9,000 bases of DNA from Pseudomonadota bacterium. Its GTDB lineage: Bacteria > Pseudomonadota > Alphaproteobacteria > Rhizobiales > Rhizobiaceae. This document shows positions 1 through 6,409 of this stretch, one piece after another; the stretch's first letter is position 1, and each line of letters begins with the position of its first letter. Under the pieces are notes generated by a model. The model saw only the letters and a program-made list of their open reading frames with translations, did no database searches and was not told where the DNA came from. Position numbers and translations under genes: made by a program. The stretch lies in NCBI GenBank assembly GCA_023390055.1, contig JAEWDP010000118.1:1-9000 (forward strand), given 5' to 3'.

Positions 1-93
1 CTACTCAGCGACAAGCCTGGCCTTCATTCAGACCGCAATGATCAAGCTCATGACAAGAAGGCTGGCCCGCTATCCGCTTTCTTGAACAGACTC
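1..93 (+). mobile_element. Right-hand end of an insertion sequence, probably IS5 family
   Basis: The window opens inside a mobile element: a transposase-like C-terminus ends at base 85 and the sequence CTTTCTTGAACAGACTC (77-93) that spans the stop codon looks like a terminal inverted repeat. In many IS5-family elements the transposase stop lies within or next to the end repeat, which fits. The other end is outside the window, so neither the inverted repeat nor a target duplication can be confirmed. The exact boundary at 93 is inferred. Confidence 0.45.
2..85 (+). CDS. C-terminal 27 residues of a transposase (5' part outside window)
   Basis: Reading from base 2 gives YSATSLAFIQTAMIKLMTRR followed by LARYPLS and a TGA stop. 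The pattern of a short polar lead-in, a hydrophobic helix (LAFIQTAMIKLM) and a basic tail ending near the element edge resembles the C-terminus of IS5-family DDE transposases, where a final helix after the catalytic Glu has this composition. No catalytic residue is visible because only the tail is present, so the family call rests on recall of similar tails. It could instead be another DDE transposase family. It is partial because the window starts here; nothing shows whether the full gene is intact. Confidence 0.5.
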   Translation, partial: YSATSLAFIQTAMIKLMTRRLARYPLS

Positions 94-200
94 TAAATAC
101 CGGATTTTATCTGGTTGGAAAAGATGGTGCAGCTGCTCAGAAGATCATGGTCTCTGTGAGTGAAATCGGCCCGAAAACATATCCATTACTTTGCGATCGA

Positions 201-1007
201 CTACTGAAACCATTCCAGGATGCGTGTACTTGCATCCTGGAATGTAACGTCGCGGGAAAACAGGCCACCTTTGAGAAAATTGACAGTTTCAACCACGACC
301 ACCGGATTGAACATCATGAATGTATGGGTGACCTGCAACACCAAATGGTCATCAGAGCCGGCGAGCCTCGTTGATTCGACGGAAACCTTTCCGTCATTTG
401 GCCCCGTGATGATGGAATCATAAATCGGATTTACGGAAACGTTCCCTGCAATGATACCAACGGAGTAGTCGGGCAAGGGCAAGATCTTTGGCATATCTGA
501 AGCATCTGTCCCCAGTTCCAGACCCGCTGGTCCATTAATCCAACGAAATGGCGCCATGTCTCCAAAGACATCCACGATCTCGGAGCCACCGTTTGGTGGC
601 GCAAGCATGATGACTCGACCGAGGTCTGCCGGCCGGTTGTGAACGAGCCAGTAGCGAACGAGAATTCCACCCATCGAATGGGTCACGAAATTCACCTTCA
701 GATTACCACAGGCTTTCACTGCCGTCGTGATGTGCCCGGCCAATCCGGCAATCGATGCCGCTGTCGACGGATAGGTTTCATTGATGACAACATAGCCGAG
801 CCGCAGCAGGCTCCTTTCCATCAACCAGAAAGAGCCACTCCCTCGGGCAAGCCCGTGAACCAGAACCACACATTCGACATCCTCCCTGTGAGGTTTTGCA
901 GCACCAGCACTTTGTGCCGATCCAACTGGAAGAGCGAGGATCAACAACAATAATAAGAGAGGCAGTCGCAGTCGTGGCCGCAATCGATCAGCCTTCCCAA
1001 CACGCAT
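201..1007 (-). CDS. Secreted lipase-like alpha/beta hydrolase
   Basis: Predicted 268-residue esterase/lipase of the alpha/beta hydrolase fold, probably exported. Residues 1-14 are basic, 15-28 form a leucine-rich hydrophobic core and Ala/Ser-rich residues 29-37 offer a signal peptidase site, so it likely acts in the periplasm, the envelope or outside. VLVHGLARGSGSF (48-60) is the oxyanion-hole region. THSMGG (109-114) is the nucleophile elbow with Ser111, Asp205 in GPNDGKVSVEST is the likely acid and His228 in VTHTFMM the likely base, so the triad looks complete. The APPNGG segment (136-141) after the elbow is typical of lipases related to LipA/PGAP1-type proteins. The substrate cannot be deduced. 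The ATG at 1007 is preferred to a TTG 16 codons upstream because the signal peptide begins properly there, although no strong ribosome binding site precedes it. The last ~16 residues lie over an inverted repeat (211-244), so the tail may not be ancestral. Confidence 0.8.
   Translation of the reverse strand: MRVGKADRLRPRLRLPLLLLLLILALPVGSAQSAGAAKPHREDVECVVLVHGLARGSGSFWLMERSLLRLGYVVINETYPSTAASIAGLAGHITTAVKACGNLKVNFVTHSMGGILVRYWLVHNRPADLGRVIMLAPPNGGSEIVDVFGDMAPFRWINGPAGLELGTDASDMPKILPLPDYSVGIIAGNVSVNPIYDSIITGPNDGKVSVESTRLAGSDDHLVLQVTHTFMMFNPVVVVETVNFLKGGLFSRDVTFQDASTRILEWFQ
211..244. repeat. Perfect 13-bp inverted repeat at the 3' end of the hydrolase gene
   Basis: CATTCCAGGATGC (211-223) and GCATCCTGGAATG (232-244) are exact reverse complements separated by 8 bases (GTGTACTT). 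The stem lies inside the last coding codons of the hydrolase, ending just before its TAG stop at 201-203. No run of T follows on either strand, so it is not a classical intrinsic terminator. It could still act as a 3' mRNA-stabilising hairpin, or be a protein-binding or recombination palindrome. Confidence 0.7.
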
Positions 1008-1162
1008 GTTCAATATCGTGCACTGAATACACCAAGAGGGTAAAAAGCGCCGCAAGCCGTACCATCATCTGCCCGCATGTTCCTCAGTTCCAAGTTTGTT
1101 CGGCCACGGCAATATGGTCAAGCCACCGACGTGGTCGCGAGTTGAGGTCAGAACGCACAAAT

Positions 1163-1188
1163 GGAACTTCTCCATGGCGACACGTGTT
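1163..1188 (+). promoter_or_regulatory. Possible EcfG-type (general stress sigma) promoter
   Basis: GGAAC (1163-1167) followed after 15 bases by CGTGTT (1183-1188) resembles the alphaproteobacterial general-stress sigma factor promoter (GGAAC, about 16-17 bases, then CGTT). The spacing and -10 match are imperfect. It lies about 25 bases upstream of the small gene starting at 1214, the right place for its promoter. Suggestive only. Confidence 0.35.
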
Positions 1189-1213
1189 TCTAATCTGACA
1201 GAAGGAAAATCCA

Positions 1214-1393
1214 ATGAACGACGACAAGAAGGCACAACAGGCAGTCGAAAAGAAGGACGTAAAGAAAGGCAAGCACCCGGGAAATGCTGCAGGCCCACAT
1301 GCCAAGGAACGCCTTACGGATCGCGAAAAGACACCTGGGACCGGCTCTTTATCGGACACATCTGGAAGAGAAGCCGACGTCGGGCCGGATTGA
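1214..1393 (+). CDS. Small hydrophilic 'GPHAK' protein of unknown function
   Basis: A 59-residue lysine- and aspartate-rich protein starting MNDDKKAQQAVEKKDVKKGK. It has a central HPGNAAGPHAKERLTDREKTP segment split as HPGNAAGPHAK (21-31) and LTDREKTPGTG (34-44), then an acidic tail. I recall short proteins with the pattern K-HPG-AAGPHAK-LTD--KTPGTG as common in rhizobia and relatives, annotated only as hypothetical. The gene has a good ribosome binding site (GAAGGA, 10 bases before the ATG). A longer overlapping frame starting at 1096 yields an implausible Arg/Thr/Cys-rich product and is judged spurious. The composition predicts an intrinsically disordered, soluble cytoplasmic protein. A possible stress-sigma promoter sits just upstream, and small disordered proteins of this sort are often stress-induced, but a function cannot be assigned. 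Confidence 0.75.
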   Translation: MNDDKKAQQAVEKKDVKKGKHPGNAAGPHAKERLTDREKTPGTGSLSDTSGREADVGPD

Positions 1394-1511
1394 TCACCTT
1401 GAAATCATGCTTGCTGACTGCCTGACCTCGCGCTAGACAACGTCGATCTTTGCGGGTTCACTCTCGCACCTGTCGAACATCTCTTTCATCCCAGCAATCA
1501 GGACATGGCCA

Positions 1512-1880
1512 ATGCACCGGGTCGACAAGTCGAGGCCACTCACTCTGCTTGCAGGCGGCGTATTGGGAGCCGCAGGAATTGCGCTGGCAGCGGCTGCGAG
1601 CCACGGGGACGATACGCGCCATCTCGCGACAGCGTCCATGATGTGTCTCGTGCATGCTCCCGCATTAATCGGGCTTCAGGCCTGCCAACACATTTTCAGG
1701 ACCGCGACACTCGCCGCTGTCGTCATCACCCTTGGGACATTTCTGTTCGCAGGCGACCTTGTGTCTCGCCATTTTCTTGGTGACCGGCTGTTTGCAATGG
1801 CAGCGCCAATCGGCGGCTTCACGATGATCGCCGGCTGGCTACTAGTTGGTGCGGGCGCATTCATGCCCGCAAGACGCTGA
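1512..1880 (+). CDS. DUF423 family small integral membrane protein
   Basis: A 122-residue protein with four predicted membrane helices at about 10-29, 41-57, 63-82 and 95-117. The family pattern is visible: an N-terminal GGVLGAAGIALAAAASHG (15-32) resembling the LLGALGVALGAFGAHG of DUF423 proteins such as E. coli YgdD, LAT near 38-40, LGTFLFAGDL (74-83) and a final APIGGFTMIAGWLLVGAGAF (98-117). The length matches the family. The biochemical role of DUF423 is unknown; these are inner-membrane proteins. The ATG at 1512 is chosen because the family begins only a few residues before the first helix; the preceding AGGA (1499-1502) is a modest ribosome binding site. It follows the 59-residue gene by 118 bases and ends 29 bases from a convergent gene. 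Confidence 0.85.
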   Translation: MHRVDKSRPLTLLAGGVLGAAGIALAAAASHGDDTRHLATASMMCLVHAPALIGLQACQHIFRTATLAAVVITLGTFLFAGDLVSRHFLGDRLFAMAAPIGGFTMIAGWLLVGAGAFMPARR

Positions 1881-1909
1881 CCGGCAGACAGACAGAGGCA
1901 ACGCTTATT

Positions 1910-2134
1910 CTAACGTCGGAAGCTCAATAGTCGCGCTGGATTCTTGCTGAAGGTAGACCGACCCGCTGCATGGCGCCGATCTGCGGGAAATGCCACGACA
2001 TTTTTGGAATCGGCGTCAAGTCCGGATCGTTCTGACAGCAACAGATAGAGTTCGGGAACCAACCCATCGCCATTTTGTTCGGCCAGTTTGTGCAACCCGA
2101 TTAGCAGGCTTGCGTCAGGACGGTCTTCTCTCAT
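1910..2134 (-). CDS. Small uncharacterised protein translationally coupled to the DUF2325 gene
   Basis: Predicted 74-residue soluble protein (MREDRPDASLLIGLHKLAEQ and onward). The middle is rich in Leu/Glu and likely helical (LLIGLHKLAEQ, LVPELYLLLSERSG), followed by VVAFPADRR and a basic C-terminus. I do not recognise the family. Support for it being real: a near-perfect Shine-Dalgarno AAGGAG, encoded inside the last codons of the upstream DUF2325 gene, sits 7 bases before this ATG (4 before an alternative ATG at 2137). The start overlaps the DUF2325 stop by about 20 bases, which suggests translational coupling. No opposing gene occupies this stretch. It ends 29 bases from the convergent DUF423 gene. 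It may act together with the DUF2325 protein, but that is inference from position only. Confidence 0.6.
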   Translation of the reverse strand: MREDRPDASLLIGLHKLAEQNGDGLVPELYLLLSERSGLDADSKNVVAFPADRRHAAGRSTFSKNPARLLSFRR

Positions 2135-2528
2135 CATCGCGCTCCTTCATGGTCTGCAGCGCCCTGTCCAAACTCGACTTGGACCCGTTGCGCAGCGGGA
2201 TGAAGGTTTTTCCGAACTTCTTGCAGCCGGTCTTCACCCTCAGACACGCATCGTGGCTGATACAGTCGATGGGGCAGAAGACGCAGTCGACCGATGGCAA
2301 GACAGTATCAATGCGCGAGACCGCCTCACGCAATCCGCCGTCATGATGAATGAGTTCGGCACCGTGATTGCTGGCAATCTGGCGAAGATGCGCGACCTGA
2401 CAGTCACGGCCGCCGACATAAAGGAAACTGCGAATGGGATCGGCCGCATCGGTACCGGATTGGCCGCCGGTCGATACCTGCGGATTGTGCTTGGCGGAGC
2501 GCGTATTCTTCTTGCCCTTCTTTGCCAT
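2115..2528 (-). CDS. DUF2325 domain-containing protein
   Basis: A 137-residue protein. A basic Lys/Arg/Asn-rich N-terminus (1-30) precedes a DUF2325 domain (about 34-123) with its signatures: FLYVGGRDCQVAHLRQI (35-51), GAELIHHDGGL (56-66), a Cys-rich DCVFCPIDCISHDAC (81-95) and the PLRNGSKSSL end (111-120). Cys43, 82, 85, 89, 95 and 102 with His61, His62 and His92 could bind metal or sense redox state, but no ligand is demonstrated. DUF2325 proteins have no established biochemical function and are found near metal, haem or nitrogen genes in some proteobacteria. The start at 2528 is chosen over an ATG six codons upstream because GAGGAGAGG lies just before it. A strong Shine-Dalgarno for the next gene is embedded in its last codons, implying a two-gene operon. 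Confidence 0.85.
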   Translation of the reverse strand: MAKKGKKNTRSAKHNPQVSTGGQSGTDAADPIRSFLYVGGRDCQVAHLRQIASNHGAELIHHDGGLREAVSRIDTVLPSVDCVFCPIDCISHDACLRVKTGCKKFGKTFIPLRNGSKSSLDRALQTMKERDDERRPS

Positions 2529-2936
2529 CGTCCTCTCCTCGTTCATCAGCAGCCAAACCTGATGGTGCCGCTCGATTTCGGGGCGACCTTATTAAACTTG
2601 ATTATTACAGTAAAGATTAAAGATGCGATATCCGGAAATTTTGCAACGCCCTTTTTGTCGCAGCGATATCAGCGATTGCCAAGGTCTCTGGTCGCCCCTC
2701 CAGGCCGGCACGAAACGCCAAGCAGACCAGGCATCACGCTGACGCGAACGATCAGCGTCCGCGGCAATCCAATACCGCACAACCGAAATACCGGCGCGTC
2801 AGGCTCTCCCACACGCAGTACCCGTCCACGCGCTGCCCGGTAATCCATGGCAATATTTTACCGTTTGATAAATTTTTGGCCTGTGGTAGCCTGTTTCCAA
2901 TAGTTGTCCATAAAAGCCATAAAAGAGGGAACTCGA
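2529..2936. other. 408-base stretch without a convincing gene
   Basis: Reading frames here (minus strand 2592-2780 and 2752-3081) have no recognisable motifs, no good ribosome binding sites, and the second runs into preT. The stretch has an AT-rich segment at about 2585-2640, upstream of the DUF2325 gene on the minus strand and a plausible place for its promoter. It also has a 7-bp perfect stem (ACGCTGA 2736-2742 with TCAGCGT 2752-2758) and an AT-rich segment near 2850-2880 that probably drives preT-preA. No tRNA, riboswitch or terminator with a T-run was seen. Confidence 0.5.
2865..2892 (+). promoter_or_regulatory. Possible promoter of the preT-preA operon
   Basis: TTGATA (2865-2870), a 16-base spacer and TAGCCT (2887-2892) resemble a housekeeping -35/-10 pair 45 bases before the preT start. 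The -35 is good and the -10 poor, as is common in alphaproteobacteria. No operator for a known pyrimidine regulator was recognised. Confidence 0.4.
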
Positions 2937-4298
2937 ATGGATCGACTGGGAAGCGGAATACGGGCTGACCGCCTGTCATCCGATGAATACGCATCCAATT
3001 TTTCCGATCTTCACCCGCGCCTCGACAAACATGAGGCGCTGGTCGCCGCAGACCGCTGCTATTTTTGCTATGATGCACCATGCATGACGGCCTGTCCCAC
3101 CGCCATCGATATTCCGATGTTCATTCGACAGATATCGACCGGCAATCCAATCGGCTCCGCAAAAACGATCTTCGACCAGAATATTCTTGGGGGCATGTGC
3201 GCACGCGTCTGTCCCACCGAAACACTGTGCGAAGAAGCCTGCGTGCGCAATACAGCCGAAGACAGACCTGTCGAGATCGGCAGGCTTCAGCGCTATGCCA
3301 CCGACATCGCCATGGATGCCGGTCACCAGTTCTATTCGCGTGCTGCATCCACCAAATGCAGGGTCGCCGTCGTCGGCGCGGGCCCTGCCGGCCTCGCAGC
3401 CGCCCACCGGCTGGCCATGCATGGGCACGCAGTCGTGGTTTTCGACGCGCGCGACAAACCTGGTGGTCTCAACGAATACGGCATCGCCACATACAAGGCG
3501 ACCGATGATTTCGCACGCCGCGAAGTCGAATACGTAACCGCCATAGGCGGCATTGAATTGCGCACCGGCCAAATGCTTGGCCGCGATTTCACCCTGGGTG
3601 AACTGACGGGCAATTTTGACGCCGTGTTTCTCGGTATCGGGCTTGCCGGGGTCAACAATCTCGGTATCGAGGGTGAGGACCTGAATGGTGTCAAGGACGC
3701 AGTCTCCTTCATAGCCAACCTTCGACAAACTGCAGACAAGGCCAGGGTCCCGATTGGTCGCCGGGTGGTTGTACTCGGTGGCGGCATGACCGCGATCGAT
3801 GCAGCTATCCAATCAAAACTGCTTGGCGCCGAAGAGGTCACAATCTGCTACCGGCGTGGCAAGGACGACATGAAGGCCTCACCCTACGAGCAGGATCTGG
3901 CGACATCCAACGGCGTCATCATTCGCCACTGGCTGGCGCCCAAACGGATTCTTGGTAATGCTGGCACGGTCGTTGGCATAGAGGTAGAATACACAGGCAT
4001 CAGCAATGGCAAGCTGGTCGCCACAGGAGAAACGGGGATGATCGCCGCTGATCAGGTCATGAAGGCCATCGGACAGACCTTGTCCTTGCGCCATCTTGAA
4101 CAACTCAAGACAGCACACGGCAAGTTCTTGGTCGACAGTGAGGGGCGCACATCAATGGAAGGCGTGTGGGCAGGAGGTGATTGTACCGGCAGCGGTGAAG
4201 ATCTCACTGTTTCCGCTGTCGCCCAGGGTCGTGACGCAGCCGAAAGCATCCACAAAGCCCTGGCAGCGGGTATTCGCCCTGCCGTGGCCGTTGCCTGA
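2937..4298 (+). CDS. preT: Dihydropyrimidine dehydrogenase, electron-transfer subunit PreT
   Basis: A 453-residue flavoprotein, the partner of PreA in bacterial NAD(P)H-dependent dihydropyrimidine dehydrogenase. It takes electrons from a nicotinamide nucleotide through FAD and Fe-S clusters to the FMN site of PreA, where uracil or thymine is reduced to the 5,6-dihydro form (cytoplasm). The N-terminal alpha-helical domain has two Cys sets: Cys41, 44, 49, 53 (CYFCYDAPCMTAC) and Cys88, 92, 98, 102 (CARVCPTETLCEEAC). The FAD-binding GAGPAG is at 147-152, the nicotinamide site GGGMTAIDAA at 281-290 and the second FAD motif AGGDCTGSGEDLTVSAVAQG at 412-431. The layout matches the N-terminal half of eukaryotic DPD and glutamate synthase small subunits. 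The GGD followed by the preA neighbour favours PreT over GltD. The ATG at 2937, preceded by AGAGGG, is chosen over a TTG at 2904. preA follows after 14 bases, so the two are surely co-transcribed. Confidence 0.93.
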   Translation: MDRLGSGIRADRLSSDEYASNFSDLHPRLDKHEALVAADRCYFCYDAPCMTACPTAIDIPMFIRQISTGNPIGSAKTIFDQNILGGMCARVCPTETLCEEACVRNTAEDRPVEIGRLQRYATDIAMDAGHQFYSRAASTKCRVAVVGAGPAGLAAAHRLAMHGHAVVVFDARDKPGGLNEYGIATYKATDDFARREVEYVTAIGGIELRTGQMLGRDFTLGELTGNFDAVFLGIGLAGVNNLGIEGEDLNGVKDAVSFIANLRQTADKARVPIGRRVVVLGGGMTAIDAAIQSKLLGAEEVTICYRRGKDDMKASPYEQDLATSNGVIIRHWLAPKRILGNAGTVVGIEVEYTGISNGKLVATGETGMIAADQVMKAIGQTLSLRHLEQLKTAHGKFLVDSEGRTSMEGVWAGGDCTGSGEDLTVSAVAQGRDAAESIHKALAAGIRPAVAVA

Positions 4299-4312
4299 GG
4301 AGAGCGACGACA

Positions 4313-5629
4313 ATGGCTGATATCCGCAATAACTTCATCGGTATAAAATCTCCCAACCCGTTCTGGCTGGCATCGGCGCCGCCCACAGACAAGGCCTACA
4401 ATGTGGAGCGCGCCTTCAAGGCTGGTTGGGGTGGCGTCGTCTGGAAGACGTTGGGCGAAAAGGGCCCGCCGGTCGTCAACGTCAACGGCCCGCGTTATGG
4501 TGCAATCTGGGGTGCCGATCGCCGGCTTCTGGGCCTCAACAACATAGAGCTTATTACTGACCGCGATCTTTATGCAAATCTTCGCGAGATGAAGCAGGTG
4601 AAGAAGAACTGGCCCGATCGCGCCATCGTCGCGTCAATTATGGTTCCCTGCGAAGAAGAGGCCTGGAAGGCCATTCTGCCGCTTGTCGAAGAAACCGAGG
4701 TTGACGGTATCGAGCTGAATTTTGGCTGTCCCCACGGCATGTCTGAGCGCGGCATGGGTTCGGCTGTCGGCCAGGTGCCGGAATATATCGAGATGGTGGT
4801 GCGCTGGTGCAAGCAGTATACACGCATGCCGGTCATCACCAAGCTGACGCCAAATATCACGGATATCCGCCATCCGGCGCGCGCCGCCAAACGCGGCGGC
4901 ACGGATGCCGTATCGCTGATCAACACGATCTCGTCGATCGTTTCGGTGGATCTTGACAGCTTTTCTCCCAATCCGTCGATCGACGGCAAAGGCAGCCACG
5001 GCGGCTATTGCGGCCCGGCCGTAAAGCCGATCGCTCTCAACATGGTGGCAGAGATCGCACGCGACCATGAAACCAGAGGGTTGCCGATCTCCGGCATAGG
5101 TGGCGTTACCACCTGGCGGGATGCGGCCGAGTTCCTGGCGCTTGGGGCCGGCAATGTACAAGTCTGCACGGCGGCCATGACCTATGGCTTCAAGGTTGTT
5201 GAGGAAATGATAACCGGTCTCAGCAACTGGATGGATGTCAAGGGCCATCAGACACTTGATGACATCTGCGGGCGTGCGGTGCAAAATGTGACGGACTGGC
5301 AGTATCTCAATCTCAATTACATCGCCAAGGCACACATCGATCAGGAAGCCTGCATCAAATGTGGACGCTGCCACATCGCGTGCGAAGACACGTCACACCA
5401 GGCGATCACGGCACAAGTCGACGGCGTGCGTCATTTCGAGGTGATCGAAGAGGAATGCGTCGGTTGCAATCTTTGTGTCAACGTCTGTCCCGTCGCACAT
5501 TGCATCACCATGCAACCCCTGGCCGTTGGTGACCTCGACAGGAGAACCGGCAGGCCAGTTGCCGCCGACTATGCCAACTGGACAACGCATCCTAACAATC
5601 CGATGGCTGCTACCGTTGCAGCAGAATGA
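4313..5629 (+). CDS. preA: Dihydropyrimidine dehydrogenase, catalytic subunit PreA
   Basis: A 438-residue catalytic subunit that reduces uracil/thymine at FMN with electrons delivered by PreT; in E. coli the PreTA complex works with NADH. Residues 1-310 form a dihydroorotate-dehydrogenase-like TIM barrel with NPFWLASAPP (15-24), Lys45, Asn76-Asn77, ELNFGCPHG (134-142), KLTPN (177-181), INT (203-205) and SGIGGV (260-265). These line up with FMN and pyrimidine contacts of mammalian DPD. The C-terminus has two 4Fe-4S motifs: Cys347, 350, 353, 357 and Cys382, 385, 388, 392. Position 152 is Val where mammalian DPD has its catalytic Cys671 (GSAVGQ versus LACGQ); from memory E. coli PreA also has Val there, so this appears usual for bacterial enzymes. 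GAGGAGA 11 bases before the ATG is a strong ribosome binding site. Dihydropyrimidinase and beta-ureidopropionase genes are not adjacent downstream. Confidence 0.94.
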   Translation: MADIRNNFIGIKSPNPFWLASAPPTDKAYNVERAFKAGWGGVVWKTLGEKGPPVVNVNGPRYGAIWGADRRLLGLNNIELITDRDLYANLREMKQVKKNWPDRAIVASIMVPCEEEAWKAILPLVEETEVDGIELNFGCPHGMSERGMGSAVGQVPEYIEMVVRWCKQYTRMPVITKLTPNITDIRHPARAAKRGGTDAVSLINTISSIVSVDLDSFSPNPSIDGKGSHGGYCGPAVKPIALNMVAEIARDHETRGLPISGIGGVTTWRDAAEFLALGAGNVQVCTAAMTYGFKVVEEMITGLSNWMDVKGHQTLDDICGRAVQNVTDWQYLNLNYIAKAHIDQEACIKCGRCHIACEDTSHQAITAQVDGVRHFEVIEEECVGCNLCVNVCPVAHCITMQPLAVGDLDRRTGRPVAADYANWTTHPNNPMAATVAAE

Positions 5630-5759
5630 GACCGAGCGGCTGGCCAGAATGAAAGGTGCACTGCACAAGTTTGCTCCGGATCGCCGCCCGTGTGTCCTTG
5701 ATTCGTATGGTAGTTCAGCAATATTCCAGATATTGCGGTGCAAAAAAGATGTTCACACC

Positions 5760-5775
5760 TTAACCTCAAATTAGC
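5760..5775 (+). promoter_or_regulatory. Possible CtrA-binding site upstream of the chemoreceptor gene
   Basis: TTAA (5760-5763), seven bases, then TTAGC (5771-5775) matches the CtrA consensus TTAA-N7-TTAAC with one mismatch. CtrA controls motility and chemotaxis genes in many alphaproteobacteria, and this site lies about 88 bases before the chemoreceptor start. The motif is short, so a chance match is possible. Confidence 0.35.
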
Positions 5776-5862
5776 CTAAACCTGCCAAGCATCTTGCCGG
5801 TGGCTCAACAGGCGAAAATCAACTCGCGAGCCGGACAACATTTTATTGCGCAGGATAAAATT

Positions 5863-6300
5863 ATGAGCTTCAGGCACCTCGGTATTTCCCGAAAAATCGG
5901 ACTCCTTGTCGTGGTAATGGGGCTCTCGTCCGTCATTATTGCTGCGATTTCCGCAACCGGTCTCTATGGCCTGCAAAGGGCAATGACCAGCGTCGGAGCC
6001 CGAGAAGAGGTCGCCCGTGAGGCCATGGACCTTCGCGTTGACATCATCGCTATCAGCCGTATGACGTACCAGCTTGCTGCGGAACCGGGCAATGCAGCGA
6101 GCTTCAGAAACGAAACCGAACGGCGCACCGCTGAAATGCTCGGCCGCCTTCCCGTCATCGAATCTGTTGCCGATGCCACCGAAATTGCACAACTCAGGAC
6201 AATCCGCGCGGCGTTGGAGAACTACTTCTCCGACATCCGTGCCATGGTTGCGGGTTCCAGTAATTCGCGGACAGGCATTTCACTAAATCGCGGACAGTGA
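5863..6300 (+). pseudogene. Methyl-accepting chemotaxis protein, truncated by an IS21-family insertion
   Basis: The start of a chemoreceptor: a basic N-terminus MSFRHLGISRK, a first membrane helix at about 12-34 (IGLLVVVMGLSSVIIAAISA region), then the beginning of a helical periplasmic sensor of the four-helix-bundle kind (about 35-128, REEVAREAMDLRVDIIAISR). The receptor would continue to a second membrane helix, HAMP and the cytoplasmic signalling hairpin, all absent here. From residue 129 the frame runs into the IS left end and stops at a TGA (6298-6300) inside its repeats, so the last ~17 residues are IS-derived. The 145-residue product cannot signal to CheA. The ATG at 5863 is preferred (AGGA 8 bases before) over an upstream frame start at 5794, because the receptor-type N-terminus begins there. 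The remainder should lie beyond base 9000. The ligand is unknown. Confidence 0.75.
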
Positions 6301-6343
6301 TTTCAGTAATTCGCGGACAGCTATTTCGCTAATTCGCGGACAG
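6258..6343 (+). repeat. Left-end array of four 17-bp IS21 terminal sites, period 23
   Basis: CAGTAATTCGCGGACAG and variants occur at 6258-6274, 6281-6297 (CACTAAATCGCGGACAG), 6304-6320 and 6327-6343 (CGCTAATTCGCGGACAG), each exactly 23 bases from the last. The six-base spacers of the later units end in ATTT. In IS21 such multiple terminal repeats are binding sites for the IstA transposase; the regular spacing keeps the sites on a similar face of the helix. Confidence 0.9.
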
Positions 6344-6409
6344 TTGGCAGGCGCTTTTGCGGGCGCCGCTTGAGGGTGGTTTTCTTCTCGCATCAAACGA
6401 GGAGATTTC

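Noticed and set aside
1096..1425. Plus-strand frame of 109 codons
   Set aside because: It overlaps the 59-residue gene in another frame, has an unlikely Arg/Thr/Cys-rich product and no ribosome binding site; the inner gene has recognisable motifs.
2088..2843. Plus-strand frame of 251 codons
   Set aside because: It is antisense to the DUF2325 gene, which has clear family motifs and a good ribosome binding site; the plus-strand product shows no domain.
2752..3081. Minus-strand frame covering part of the gap before preT
   Set aside because: It extends into the start of preT, has no ribosome binding site and no familiar motif; the residual gap is better read as regulatory DNA.
2976..3812. Minus-strand frame of 278 codons antisense to preT
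   Set aside because: Its Cys/His-rich content mirrors the preT codons; no start signals or recognisable domain.
4634..5374. Minus-strand frame of 246 codons antisense to preA
   Set aside because: Long antisense frames are expected in GC-biased codon usage; preA is unmistakable on the plus strand.
6258..6343. Regularly spaced short repeats that could suggest a CRISPR array or iterons
   Set aside because: The repeats are matched by inverted copies at 8930-8991 and flank istA/istB; the 6-base spacers are far too short for CRISPR. They are IS21 terminal sites.
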